In this document: one piece after another, positions 12,678 through 21,411 of the stretch
Numbering within the stretch: the stretch's first letter is position 1
Layout: each line of letters begins with the position of its first letter
Origin: an uncultured Oscillospiraceae bacterium
Lineage (GTDB): Bacteria > Bacillota > Clostridia > Oscillospirales > Oscillospiraceae
NCBI GenBank assembly: GCA_947631865.1
Contig: CANRNF010000032.1
Span: 1-32,417, forward strand
Direction: 5' to 3'
DNA: 32,417 nucleotides
Position numbers and translations under genes: made by a program
The notes under the pieces: generated by a model
What the model saw: the letters and a program-made list of their open reading frames with translations, nothing else
What the model was told of the DNA's origin: nothing
The model's database searches: none

Positions 12678-15600
12678 TCAGCCGTTCAGGTACTTGTCCA
12701 GATTCATGAAAATGGACGCGACCTCGGCGCGGGTGGCGCTCTTGGTGGGGTTGACGTTGCCGCTGGTGTCGCCCTTGATGACGCCGATATTCGCCATGGC
12801 GGCCACAGCGGTCCTGGCATAGCTGGACACACTGCCGCTGTCCTTGAAGGACAGGCTCCCGGCGGAGAGGCTCTTGCCCAGATACTTGGTCAGGTAGTTA
12901 TAGATCATCACGCAGATGTCCTGCCGGCTCACGGCGGTGGTGGCGCCGAACTTGGTGTCCGACTGGCCGCTGACGATGCCGTTCAGATAGGCCCACTGGG
13001 CGAAGCCGTTGCAGTAGCTGACGCTGGAACTGCCCAGGTCGTTGAACTTGCACACATACACCAGCGTCTTGCCGTTGGAAGGCATGGTGCTGCGCATATA
13101 GCCGGTGACGCCGTTATACTGCACCTGATACCAGGTTCCGCCGTCCTTGCTGCTGCCGGAGCCCACGGTACCGGTGACCTTTATGTACTGGCCGGAGGCG
13201 GCCACCGTGGTCTTCAGGGAGGAGCTGGTGGTCGTATCAGCGCGGATGATGATGTCATAGCCGTTGGTGAGACCCATCTGGCCGGACCAGTTCTTGATGG
13301 TATCGCCCACCTTGGCGAAACGGCCCAGGACCGTGATGAACATGGCCCGGTTCATAGCCTGGTTGGGGGCGAAGGTGCTGCTGTTGATACCAGTGAACAG
13401 GCCCTTGTTGGTGACGTAAGCCACCGAGTCCACATACCAGCTGGAGGAGGACACGTCGTTAAAGGGCAGCTTGATCTCCGCCCTGACGGTGTGGTTCGCT
13501 TTCACGTTCTGGAAGGTGTACTCCTTCAGGGCGCCCTGGCTCGCGCCGTCTATCTTGATGTTGCCGAGAGTATAGCCATTGGTGGAGCCGAACTTGAAGG
13601 TGACGCTGCTCCCCTCCAGGACGCTGGCGTTGCCCTGGGGCGAGACAAAGCCGTAGGGGTCGTCCACCGTGATGGTGTACAGCTTGCCCTGTTTCACGCT
13701 GAAGGTGGCCAGGTTGCTGGGCACGCCGCCGGACTTGGCGGCAAAGGCCTTGATGACGAGGCCGTCCTTCACGGCGATGGACGTGGAACCGGATACCTTG
13801 GAGCTGTTCAGCGTAGGCGCACTGCCGTCGGTGGTGTAGTAGATGGTGACGCCGCTGTCCGCGCTGGTGAGGGTCAGCTTAGCGGAGGGGTCGGCGTAAT
13901 AGATGCCGTTGGACAGGAACACACCGCTGCCGTCCGACGCGCCCACAGCCTTCAGCTGGGGCAATGTCGCCATGGTCAGGGACTCGTTCAGCGGGAAGCA
14001 GTTGTCGTGCCCCGGCACCTGGGCGATGGCCCGGATGGTGACCGAGTTGGACACGGTGAAGGGGCCGGTGTACTTGGTGCTGGAGGTGGAGGGCGCGGAA
14101 CCGTTGGTGGTATAGTAGATGACCGCGTTGCTCTGGGAGTGGCTCAGGGTGACCCTCGCGCTGGCGGGACCCACAGCGGCCACCGACATGGTGGGCGCGG
14201 GAGCCCAGCCCAGGCCCGCGTCGTCGTTGGGCTTGCGCACCGCGGACAGGCTCTTGTCGTTCCGGCGGTAGATCTTATAGCCGTGCTGCAGATAGTAGCT
14301 GGTGATATAGCTCAGCTGGCTCTTGTAGTCGTAGTTCTTGCCGGAGATGTAGTTTCCGTTCTCGGCGTAGCAGGTCACCCGCATCTTGGCCGGGGTCTGC
14401 TCAGTGATCTCCACGGCCACCACCTGGCCGTCGCTGTTGTAGCCGATATCGGTGACCAGCACCACGTGCTCGGCGGTGTAGTTGAGGCAGTCGCCCACCT
14501 GCAGCTTAGAAAGCTCGCTCTTGGAGGGCGTGCCGATATAGGTAGAGAACGGCACGATATCGCCGGTGGTGCAGCGCCTGGGCAGGTCCCAGGCGTAGGA
14601 CACGAACCCGGAGCAGTCGCTGCCGTAATAGGGCGCGGTCTTGGAGTAGGTAGAATAGGACTTATAGAACTGGCTGTTGGCGTTGTTCACCGCGTCCAGG
14701 AAGCCCTTGACGGACACATCCCAGCCCACATAGCCGGTGGAGACCGCCTGGGAATAGGGGATGCCCTTGTAGGTCTTCCCCGCCTTGAACTTGCCGCCGT
14801 CCGTGGAATAGACAGAGTCATAAGAGCCCTTGCTGGTGACGTAAGAACTGTCGTTGCCGCCCCAGGCGTACCGGTCGGCCTTGGGGGTCCACTTGACCTC
14901 CGCGTGCTGCTGGGCACGGAGGACGATGTTCTGCTGGTTGGCCGTCAGGGTCTTGGTCTGCACATAGGAGGTGCTGGCCAGGGCCACGCCGTTGGTGGGA
15001 TAGATCACCGCCTGCTTGGCCAGATACTCCGCCGATTCCAGATAGGCGGCCTCGCTGGCCAGCGTCTGCTCCTCGGTCATGCCCGCCAGGGCGATCTCGT
15101 CCTGATGCAGGGAGTAGTCGAAGAGCGTGCTGTAGCCCTCAAAAAGGCCCGCGATATCCGCCTGGTAAGTGCCGCCGTTCCGCACCACCACCAGCCAGGA
15201 CCCGTCAGGATAGGCGCTGTCCACGCCGGAGAGGAGGCACTTGTCCCCCGCCCACAGGTCATAGCTGAAAAGCGGGCCGGTGAGGAACAGGTTGCCCCAG
15301 GGGGTGGGGATCAGGCCCTTCACATCGCCGGGGACGGGAATGGTCTCCAGGGCCCCGTCGGTCATGTCGTAGGAATACACCGCGCCGTCCACCAGCATGC
15401 GCAGCTCCTGGCCCATCACGTACATCTCCACGATGTGGCTTCCGGGCACGGAGCAGACCGTCTCCGAGGCGCCGCCGCTGGGGCTCATGCGATAGACGGT
15501 GTTGTTGGTGGAGTAGTAAAGATATCCGCCGGAGAGGTTCATGTTCTCGGCGTACATATCGCCCAGCTTGGCGGCGGAGCCGTTCCGGTCCAGCCACAGG

Positions 15601-16139
15601 CCGTTGTCGGTATAGTAGAAATCGCTGCCGGACACCAGGCTCCGGCCGCCGTTCAGGATGGCCGCCACGGTGTTGCCCGGCTCGGTCCACTCCCACTGCT
15701 TCAGGGCGGCGGTCATGGGCTCGTCGGTGGGCTCCACCTCCGGCGTGGCCTCCGGGTCCGGGGTCGCGTTGGGATCAGGACTGACTTCCGGCTCGAAGGT
15801 CGCCTCCGGCTCGGGGGGCAGCGAGGGATCCTGGGGCTCCTCAGGGGCCGCCGGGACTTCGGTCTCCACAGGCGGCTCAGGCTCCGCTGTCTGCTCCGGC
15901 GCGGGCTCCTCCGTCTGTTCCGGCACAGGCTCCTCCGTCGCCTCCGGCGCGGGCTCTTCCGTCGTCTCAGGCATGGGAGGCTCCTCCGGGGCAGGGGGCT
16001 CCAGGGAGCCGGCGTCATCCGCTACAGGCGGCGCCTCCTCCCCCACCGGGCCCTCGCTGGCAAATACCAGCCCTTCCCCCAGTGACAGTATTATCGTTAA
16101 GACAAGCAAGAACGCCAGCGTTCGCTTCAGCATCGCCAT
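12678..16139 (-). CDS. Large secreted NlpC/P60-type protein with SLH anchor
   Basis: A 1153-residue surface protein. ATG 16139 fits GGAGG six bases upstream better than the ATG at 16154. A signal peptide (KRTLAFLLVLTIILSLGEGLVFA) is followed by a long Glu/Pro/Thr-rich stretch (EEPAPEATEEPVPEQTEEP), then a region of YxxxNNTVYRM-type beta-propeller-like strands (DUF5050-like). A papain-like amidase/peptidase follows with Cys509 in GSDCSGFVSYAW and His558 in AEHVVLVTDIG. Two chitobiase-type C-terminal repeats (IYYTTNGSAPS, IYYTTDGSAPT) lie near 656-815. Three SLH repeats (about 890-940, 1035-1085, 1095-1150) are interrupted by an SH3-like domain (DGGTWYQVQYNGVTGYMRS). It probably hydrolyses peptidoglycan, or binds it, while fixed to the wall by SLH; substrate not known. 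Confidence 0.88.
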   Translation of the reverse strand: MAMLKRTLAFLLVLTIILSLGEGLVFASEGPVGEEAPPVADDAGSLEPPAPEEPPMPETTEEPAPEATEEPVPEQTEEPAPEQTAEPEPPVETEVPAAPEEPQDPSLPPEPEATFEPEVSPDPNATPDPEATPEVEPTDEPMTAALKQWEWTEPGNTVAAILNGGRSLVSGSDFYYTDNGLWLDRNGSAAKLGDMYAENMNLSGGYLYYSTNNTVYRMSPSGGASETVCSVPGSHIVEMYVMGQELRMLVDGAVYSYDMTDGALETIPVPGDVKGLIPTPWGNLFLTGPLFSYDLWAGDKCLLSGVDSAYPDGSWLVVVRNGGTYQADIAGLFEGYSTLFDYSLHQDEIALAGMTEEQTLASEAAYLESAEYLAKQAVIYPTNGVALASTSYVQTKTLTANQQNIVLRAQQHAEVKWTPKADRYAWGGNDSSYVTSKGSYDSVYSTDGGKFKAGKTYKGIPYSQAVSTGYVGWDVSVKGFLDAVNNANSQFYKSYSTYSKTAPYYGSDCSGFVSYAWDLPRRCTTGDIVPFSTYIGTPSKSELSKLQVGDCLNYTAEHVVLVTDIGYNSDGQVVAVEITEQTPAKMRVTCYAENGNYISGKNYDYKSQLSYITSYYLQHGYKIYRRNDKSLSAVRKPNDDAGLGWAPAPTMSVAAVGPASARVTLSHSQSNAVIYYTTNGSAPSTSSTKYTGPFTVSNSVTIRAIAQVPGHDNCFPLNESLTMATLPQLKAVGASDGSGVFLSNGIYYADPSAKLTLTSADSGVTIYYTTDGSAPTLNSSKVSGSTSIAVKDGLVIKAFAAKSGGVPSNLATFSVKQGKLYTITVDDPYGFVSPQGNASVLEGSSVTFKFGSTNGYTLGNIKIDGASQGALKEYTFQNVKANHTVRAEIKLPFNDVSSSSWYVDSVAYVTNKGLFTGINSSTFAPNQAMNRAMFITVLGRFAKVGDTIKNWSGQMGLTNGYDIIIRADTTTSSSLKTTVAASGQYIKVTGTVGSGSSKDGGTWYQVQYNGVTGYMRSTMPSNGKTLVYVCKFNDLGSSSVSYCNGFAQWAYLNGIVSGQSDTKFGATTAVSRQDICVMIYNYLTKYLGKSLSAGSLSFKDSGSVSSYARTAVAAMANIGVIKGDTSGNVNPTKSATRAEVASIFMNLDKYLNG

Positions 16140-16196
16140 CTTGTTCCTCCACATTTTCGCGCATACGGATGCCTGTTCCCTATCATAGATACGCCC

Positions 16197-16225
16197 ACTA
16201 TACCACTAAAACCGATGATGCGCAA
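16197..16225 (-). promoter_or_regulatory. Promoter of the SLH-protein gene
   Basis: Minus strand: TTGCGC (16220-16225), 17 bases, TATAGT (16197-16202). The start codon is ~55 bases downstream of the -10 box. Confidence 0.6.
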
Positions 16226-16303
16226 GTAATATTTGAGATTTTTGTATCTAAAATGTAAATTATAGCGTTTTTTCTGCAATTTTATCCCTTTTGGCCACAA
16301 AAT

Positions 16304-16333
16304 ATGGAGGCCGGGGAGAACTCCGGCCTCCAT
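16304..16333 (-). terminator. serC-serA operon terminator
   Basis: ATGGAGGCCGG (16304-16314) pairs perfectly with 16323-16333 over an eight-base loop. It lies about 50 bp after the serA stop; the minus strand then reads ATATTTTGTGG, a weak T-run. Confidence 0.7.
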
Positions 16334-16383
16334 GGGGATTTGACTTCCTGCCGGCGGGATCCACTCTCGCCGAGCAGTTTCGA

Positions 16384-17544
16384 TCAAAGTACCCTCACCC
16401 TGCGCACGTGGGGCACCTTCTCGATGCGCTCCAGCAGCGCCGGGGTGATAGCGCTGTCCAGGTCGATGACCGTGTAGGCCACCTGGCCCCGGGCCCGGTT
16501 CTGCATGTGCTCCACGTTGATGTTCTCGCTGCCGATGATGTCCAGGAAGCTGTTCAGCATCCGGGGCACGTTATCATGGATGGCACACAGCCGGGCCACG
16601 CCGGCCCGCTCCAGGCTGAGCTGGGGCATGTTGACGGAGTTGCGGATATTGCCGTTGAGCAGATAGTCCGCCAGCTCCTGGGCTGCCATGACGGCGCACT
16701 TCTCCTCGCTCTCGGGGGTAGAGGCGCCCAGATGGGGGAAGGCCACCACGCCCTTCTTCCCCACCAGCTTGGCGCTGGGGAAGTCGGTGACGTACCGGGC
16801 CACCTTGCCGCTGGCCAGGGCCGCCAGCATGGCGTCCTCGTCCACCAGGCCGCCCCGGGCCAGGTTGATGATGCGGACCCCGTCCTTCATCTGGGCGAGG
16901 GCGTCGGCGTTCAGGGTGTGATGGGTCTTTTCGTTGTGGTGGATCTGGATGAGGATATAGTCGCAATTTCTATAAAGGGACGCCAGGTCCTCTGCCTGCC
17001 GCACGTCGGAGTGGATGTGCCAGGCGGCCTCCACGGACAGGTATGGGTCGTAGCCGATGACCTCCATGCCCAGATTGATGGCCGTCTTGGCGATGCGGGC
17101 GCCGATGGCCCCCAGGCCGATGACGCCCAGGGTCTTGCCCCGGATCTCCGGGCCCACGAAGGCCTTCTTCCCCGCCTCCACAGCGGCCTCCACGTCGTCC
17201 CGGCCCGCCAGGGACTTGGCCCAGATGGCGCCCTCCAGGATATCCCGGGAGGCCAGCACCAGGGAGCACACGGCCAGCTCCACCACCGCCTGGGCGTTGG
17301 CCCCGGCGGTATTGAACACCACGATGCCCTTTTCCGTGCAGCGGTCCACGGGCACGTTGTCCGTGCCCACGCCCGCCCGTGCGATGGCCAGGAGCCTGTC
17401 GCCAAACTCCATGTCGTGGAGCTTGGCCGAGCGGACCAGCAGGCCGTCGGGATCGGCGGCGTCGTTGTTGATCATCATGCCCTTGGCCGAGAGGATATTG
17501 AGTCCCTGCCGGGCGATGTTGTTCATGGTCTTGATCTCATACAT
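16384..17544 (-). CDS. serA: D-3-phosphoglycerate dehydrogenase
   Basis: A 386-residue enzyme for the first step of serine synthesis, oxidising 3-phosphoglycerate to phosphohydroxypyruvate with NAD. The Rossmann motif GLGAIG is at residues 143-148 with Asp166 to bind the NAD ribose. NLARGGLVDEDAM and FPHLGASTPESEE carry the substrate-side Arg and the catalytic His region. The last ~65 residues are an ACT domain (INVEHMQNRARGQVAYTVIDLD), a usual site for serine control. ATG 17544 follows GAGGTGG and overlaps the serC stop by eight bases; a start 15 bases upstream is less likely. It is the second gene of the serC-serA operon. Confidence 0.94.
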   Translation of the reverse strand: MYEIKTMNNIARQGLNILSAKGMMINNDAADPDGLLVRSAKLHDMEFGDRLLAIARAGVGTDNVPVDRCTEKGIVVFNTAGANAQAVVELAVCSLVLASRDILEGAIWAKSLAGRDDVEAAVEAGKKAFVGPEIRGKTLGVIGLGAIGARIAKTAINLGMEVIGYDPYLSVEAAWHIHSDVRQAEDLASLYRNCDYILIQIHHNEKTHHTLNADALAQMKDGVRIINLARGGLVDEDAMLAALASGKVARYVTDFPSAKLVGKKGVVAFPHLGASTPESEEKCAVMAAQELADYLLNGNIRNSVNMPQLSLERAGVARLCAIHDNVPRMLNSFLDIIGSENINVEHMQNRARGQVAYTVIDLDSAITPALLERIEKVPHVRRVRVL

Positions 17545-18622
17545 GGTTTTCCACCTCAAACTTCTTCATAAATGCCGCCAGCGCCTTCACGCCCTCCATG
17601 GGCTGGGCGTTGTAGAGGGAGGCGCGCATACCGCCCACGCTGCGGTGGCCTTTCAGGTTCATGAGCCCCTGGGCCTGGGCCTCCTTGGCAAATTTGGCGT
17701 CCAGGTCCGCGTCCCCGGTCCGGAAGGTCACGTTCATGTCGCTGCGGCTGTCGGGCCGGGCGTGGGGCTTATAGAGTTTGCTGTTGTCCAGGATGTCGTA
17801 GATCATCTGGGCCTTCTCGTGCTTGATGGCCTCCATACCGGCCACGCCGCCCTGCTTCTCCAGCCAGTCCAGCACCAGGCCCAGCATATAGATGCACCAG
17901 CAGGGCGGGGTGTTGTACATGCTATCCTTCTCGATCATGGTCTTGTAGCTCATCATCAGCGGCGTATAGGGCACTTCCCTGCCCGCCAGCGCCTTGTCGA
18001 TGATGACCACGGTCACGCCGGCGGGGGCCATGTTCTTCTGGGCGCCCGCCAGGATGAGGCCATATTTGGATACGTCCACCGGCCGGGACAATATCTCCGA
18101 GCTCATGTCGCACACCAGGGGCGCGCGCGTCTCGGGCACATAGTTCCAGGCGGTGCCGTAGATGGTGTTGTTGGAGCAGTAGTAGAAATACTTGGCCTCC
18201 GGGCTCAGGTCCAGCTGGGCCTGGGACGGGATGTAGGAGAAGTTGTCGTCCTGGGAGGAGGCGGCGATATGGACCGTGCCGTACTTCTTGGCCTCCTTCA
18301 TGGCGATGTTGGAGAAGTTGCCGGTGACGGCGTAGTCCGCGGTCCCCTCCTCCATCAGGTTCATAGGCACCATGGAGAACTGCAGCGACGCGCCGCCCTG
18401 CAAAAACAGTATCTCATGGCTGTCCGGCACGTTCAGGGCTTTTTTCAGCTTTGCCTTGGTGCTGTCGAATATCTCCTGGAAAAAGGCGCTGCGGTGGCTC
18501 ATCTCCATGACGGACATGCCGCTGCCGTTGTAATTCAGTATCTCCGCCGCCGCCCGCTCCAGGGCCTCCCTGGGCAGCACCGACGGCCCCGCCGAAAAGT
18601 TGAAGACTTCTTCCCTAGTCAT
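17537..18622 (-). CDS. serC: Phosphoserine aminotransferase
   Basis: A 361-residue PLP enzyme of the class V aminotransferase fold that converts phosphohydroxypyruvate and glutamate to phosphoserine. FNFSAGPSVLPREAL at the N-terminus, SHRSAFFQEI, FLQGGASLQFSMVPMNL (73-89) and LILAGAQKNMAPAGVTVV with PLP-lysine 196 are diagnostic. GGMRASLYNA near the C-terminus holds the substrate-binding Arg. It is co-transcribed with serA (8-bp overlap). The SerB phosphatase is not in the window. The gap to mtaB upstream is 67 bp with no clear terminator, so some readthrough from mtaB is possible. Confidence 0.96.
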   Translation of the reverse strand: MTREEVFNFSAGPSVLPREALERAAAEILNYNGSGMSVMEMSHRSAFFQEIFDSTKAKLKKALNVPDSHEILFLQGGASLQFSMVPMNLMEEGTADYAVTGNFSNIAMKEAKKYGTVHIAASSQDDNFSYIPSQAQLDLSPEAKYFYYCSNNTIYGTAWNYVPETRAPLVCDMSSEILSRPVDVSKYGLILAGAQKNMAPAGVTVVIIDKALAGREVPYTPLMMSYKTMIEKDSMYNTPPCWCIYMLGLVLDWLEKQGGVAGMEAIKHEKAQMIYDILDNSKLYKPHARPDSRSDMNVTFRTGDADLDAKFAKEAQAQGLMNLKGHRSVGGMRASLYNAQPMEGVKALAAFMKKFEVENHV

Positions 18623-18689
18623 TTGGGTCTCCTCCGCTTACTTTACTTTAATAAAAGCAACTGACATTATATCACTTACATTCCAAAAA

Positions 18690-19952
18690 TCAACTGTCCG
18701 CGAGCTTCCCGAAGAGGCTCTCCCCGTCCGTGCCCGTCACATGCACGGACCGGACGGTACCCCGCTCCGCGGCGGCTTCCACACGCACCGGACAATACTG
18801 GCCGCTGTGTCCCATGTGGACGTTCTCAAAGAGGACTTCCACAGACTTTCCCACCCAGCTCTCCAGATAGCGCCGCCGCATCCGGGCGATGACCTCTCCC
18901 GCCCGGCGGACCCGGTCCTCCTTCTCTGCCCGGTCCAGCTGGTCCGGCATGTCCGCCGCCCTGGTGCCCGGCCGGACGGAATAGGGAAAGGCGTGGACGA
19001 AGAGGAAGCCGCATTTTTCAATGAACGCCAGCGTCCCGGCAAAATCCGCTTCGCTCTCGCCGGGAAAGCCGCATATAAGGTCCGCCGTCAGGCCGCAGCC
19101 CGGAAAATACTTCCGCAGGCGCTCACACACCGCGTAAAAGGCGGCGGTATCATACTTTCGGTTCATGCGCTTCAGGGTGTCGTCACAGCCGGACTGGAGG
19201 GACAGGTGAAAGTGGGGGCACACGTTCCCCAGGGCGGCCAGCCGCCGGCAGAACTCCTCCGTCACCACCGTAGGCTCCAGGGACCCAAGCCGGATGCGGA
19301 CCTCCGGCGCGGCCTGGGCCGCAGCCTCTATGGCGTCGGCCAGCCCCGGCTTGCCGGGCAGGTCCTTGCCATAGGAGGCGATCTCGATGCCTGTGACCAC
19401 GATCTCTTTAAAGCCCCGGGCCGCCAGGTCCCCGGCCGCTTTGGCGCAGTCCTCCAATGGCAGGGACCGGACCCGCCCCCGTGTATAGGGTATGACGCAG
19501 TAGGTGCAGAAGTTGTCGCACCCGTCCTCGATCTTCAGCATGGCCCTTGTCCGGCCGGACACCGCCCCGGCGGGCAGAGGCTCGAACACCCGCCGCCGAA
19601 AGGGGTCGTCCACGTTCCGCGCCGGCATGGCCTTCACGATGGCGTCCACGAAGGCGCGCTTGTCCCCGCTGCCGAAGACGATGTCCGCTCCCAGAGCGGA
19701 GATCTCCTCCGGCTCCAGCTGGGAAAAGCACCCGCACACCGCCGTGAGCGCTCCGGGATTTTTGGACTGTAAGCGCCGGATGGCCTGGCGGGACTTGCGC
19801 CCGCTCTCCGCCGTGACGGCGCAGGTGTTCACGATGACCACGTCCGCGTCCTTTTCGGCGGGCTCGAAGCCCCGCTCCCGGAGCAGCGCCTCTATGGCCT
19901 GGGTCTCGTACTGATTCACCTTGCAGCCCAGGGTGTACACGGCGTACTTCAT
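18690..19952 (-). CDS. mtaB: tRNA t6A37 methylthiotransferase MtaB
   Basis: A 420-residue radical-SAM enzyme that adds a methylthio group to t6A37 of tRNAs reading ANN codons. The N-terminal domain has cluster cysteines Cys10 (TLGCKVNQYE), Cys44 (VNTCAVT) and the CGC at 73-75. The radical-SAM motif is Cys145-x3-Cys149-x2-Cys152 in GCDNFCTYCVIPYTRGR. The spacing and the TLGCKVNQYET opening fit MtaB rather than MiaB or RimO. A TRAM-like domain ends the protein (VGKSVEVLFENVHMGHSGQY). It stands upstream of serC in the same direction. Confidence 0.93.
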   Translation of the reverse strand: MKYAVYTLGCKVNQYETQAIEALLRERGFEPAEKDADVVIVNTCAVTAESGRKSRQAIRRLQSKNPGALTAVCGCFSQLEPEEISALGADIVFGSGDKRAFVDAIVKAMPARNVDDPFRRRVFEPLPAGAVSGRTRAMLKIEDGCDNFCTYCVIPYTRGRVRSLPLEDCAKAAGDLAARGFKEIVVTGIEIASYGKDLPGKPGLADAIEAAAQAAPEVRIRLGSLEPTVVTEEFCRRLAALGNVCPHFHLSLQSGCDDTLKRMNRKYDTAAFYAVCERLRKYFPGCGLTADLICGFPGESEADFAGTLAFIEKCGFLFVHAFPYSVRPGTRAADMPDQLDRAEKEDRVRRAGEVIARMRRRYLESWVGKSVEVLFENVHMGHSGQYCPVRVEAAAERGTVRSVHVTGTDGESLFGKLADS

Positions 19953-20023
19953 CTCTTGCCTTTTCCTCTTTCCCAGTATATACTCAATTAAAACTGCTCG
20001 GGAGAAATGAATTCCCCCGGCAG

Positions 20024-20058
20024 AAATTCAAAACCTGACTTTCTGTGGTTTTGAATTT
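20024..20058. repeat. Perfect 12-bp inverted repeat upstream of cysteine desulfurase
   Basis: AAATTCAAAACC (20024-20035) pairs with GGTTTTGAATTT (20047-20058) over an 11-base loop. A second GC-rich hairpin, CGCGCGG/CCGCGCG, follows at 20061-20079. Both lie in the 217-bp divergent region between mtaB and the desulfurase gene. Confidence 0.75.
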
Positions 20059-20118
20059 GACGCGCGGGAATGCCGCGCGGCTCGCCCTGACCGGGCTTCG
20101 CTTTCCTCTATTTTTTCG

Positions 20119-20140
20119 TTGACAGTCTATTATACTGTCA
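20119..20140 (+). promoter_or_regulatory. Operator-like inverted repeat with TTGACA box
   Basis: TGACAGT (20120-20126) and ACTGTCA (20134-20140) are exact complements around CTATTAT. The left arm begins in a perfect TTGACA (20119-20124), but no good -10 box lies 17 bases on. TATTAT or TATACT inside the repeat may be the -10 of a promoter with a poor -35. It lies 30 bp before ATG 20170. Confidence 0.5.
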
Positions 20141-20169
20141 GCATCAATTTTTACGTATATGGTGATATT

Positions 20170-21297
20170 ATGATCTATCTTGATAACGCGGCCACCACGC
20201 CGGTGTGCCCCGAGGCGGCCCAGGCGGCTTTGGAGGCCATGACGGCCGGTTTCGGCAACCCCAGCTCTACCCACGCCCCCGGCCGGGAAGCCCGGCAGAA
20301 GCTGGCCTCTGCCCGTGAGACGGTGGCAAAGTCCCTGGGCTCCCAGCCCGGGGAGGTGTTCTTCACCTCCGGCGGCACCGAGGGGGATAACTGGGCCATC
20401 CGGGACGGCTGCCGGCTCATGCGCCACAAGGGAAAGCACATCATAAGCTCCCTCACGGAGCACGACGCGGTGCGAAAGAGCCTGGACTATATGGAGAGCC
20501 AGGGCTGGGAGGTGACCCGCCTGGCCCCCGGTCCCGACGGGGCCGTGAGCGCCGATGCCGTGGCCGCCGCCCTGCGGCCGGATACGGCGCTGGTGAGCCT
20601 GATGCTGGTGAACAACGAGACCGGCGCGGTGACGGATATACCGTCCGTGGCAAAGGCCATCAAGGCGGCGGGCAGTCCCGCTCTGCTGCACACGGACGCC
20701 ATACAAGCATATATGAAGATACCCTTCACTGTCAAGAGCCTGGGGGCGGACATGGTCACCCTCTCCGGCCACAAGATCGGCGCGCCCAAGGGTATTGGCG
20801 TCCAATATGTCCGCTCCGGGCTCCGGCTGCCCCCGCTGGTGCTGGGCGGCGGCCAGGAGGACGGAAAGCGCTCCGGCACGGAGAACATGCCCGGCATATG
20901 CGCCTTTGCCGCCGCGGCGGAGGCCGCCCTAGCGGACAAGGACGCCATGGAGCGCATGGCCGCCCTGCGCCAGGGGATCGTCGACGCCCTCTCCCCCGCA
21001 CTGCCGGATATGCAGGTCATCGGCGGCGGCGCGCCCCACATCCTGTGTCTGAGCCTGCCCGGCTACCGCAGCGAGGTGCTTTTGAATTTCCTGGACGCCC
21101 AGGGCATATGCGTATCCAAGGGCTCGGCCTGCAAGCGGGGCGCCCGCAGCCATGTGCTGGAGGCCATGGCCCTGCCCGCGAAGGTCATCGACGGGGCCAT
21201 CCGGGTATCCCTCAGCCGCTTCACCACCAAGGAGGACGCGGACGGCTTCTGCCAGGGTCTTATCCAGGCACGCAAAAATCTTTATAAAGCCCTGTGA
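20170..21297 (+). CDS. Cysteine desulfurase (NifS/IscS-like)
   Basis: A 375-residue PLP enzyme of the class V fold that takes sulfur from cysteine. MIYLDNAATTP opens the protein; EHDAV (97-101) holds the catalytic-site His; SGHKIGAPKG carries PLP-lysine 202. The active Cys321 is in GSACKRGARSHVL, on a loop longer than in group II enzymes, so it fits the NifS/IscS group I type. In Clostridia such a gene often precedes thiI and serves tRNA thiolation, but thiI is not next to it here and no iscU or iscR neighbour is present. Upstream in-frame starts run into the promoter and were rejected. A weak GGTGAT precedes the ATG. Confidence 0.93.
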   Translation: MIYLDNAATTPVCPEAAQAALEAMTAGFGNPSSTHAPGREARQKLASARETVAKSLGSQPGEVFFTSGGTEGDNWAIRDGCRLMRHKGKHIISSLTEHDAVRKSLDYMESQGWEVTRLAPGPDGAVSADAVAAALRPDTALVSLMLVNNETGAVTDIPSVAKAIKAAGSPALLHTDAIQAYMKIPFTVKSLGADMVTLSGHKIGAPKGIGVQYVRSGLRLPPLVLGGGQEDGKRSGTENMPGICAFAAAAEAALADKDAMERMAALRQGIVDALSPALPDMQVIGGGAPHILCLSLPGYRSEVLLNFLDAQGICVSKGSACKRGARSHVLEAMALPAKVIDGAIRVSLSRFTTKEDADGFCQGLIQARKNLYKAL

Positions 21298-21312
21298 CGG
21301 AGCAAGATACCG

Positions 21313-21343
21313 GCGGCATGACACTTTCGTCATGCCGCTTTTT
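21313..21343 (+). terminator. Terminator of the cysteine desulfurase gene
   Basis: GCGGCATGAC (21313-21322) pairs with GTCATGCCGC (21329-21338) over ACTTTC, followed by T5. It lies 15 bp after the stop. Confidence 0.95.
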
Positions 21344-21411
21344 CATGTTCCGCCGTCACACTTGGCCGTTTTCCCCGTTTTGTATAGCGAGAGCTCTCAG
21401 GAAGGAGGCGG

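Noticed and set aside
12639..16085. A 1148-residue open frame on the + strand opposite the SLH protein gene
   Set aside because: It is a mirror of a GC-rich gene; the minus strand shows a signal peptide, clear domains, ribosome site and promoter, while the + frame is Gly/His/Val-rich with no domain.
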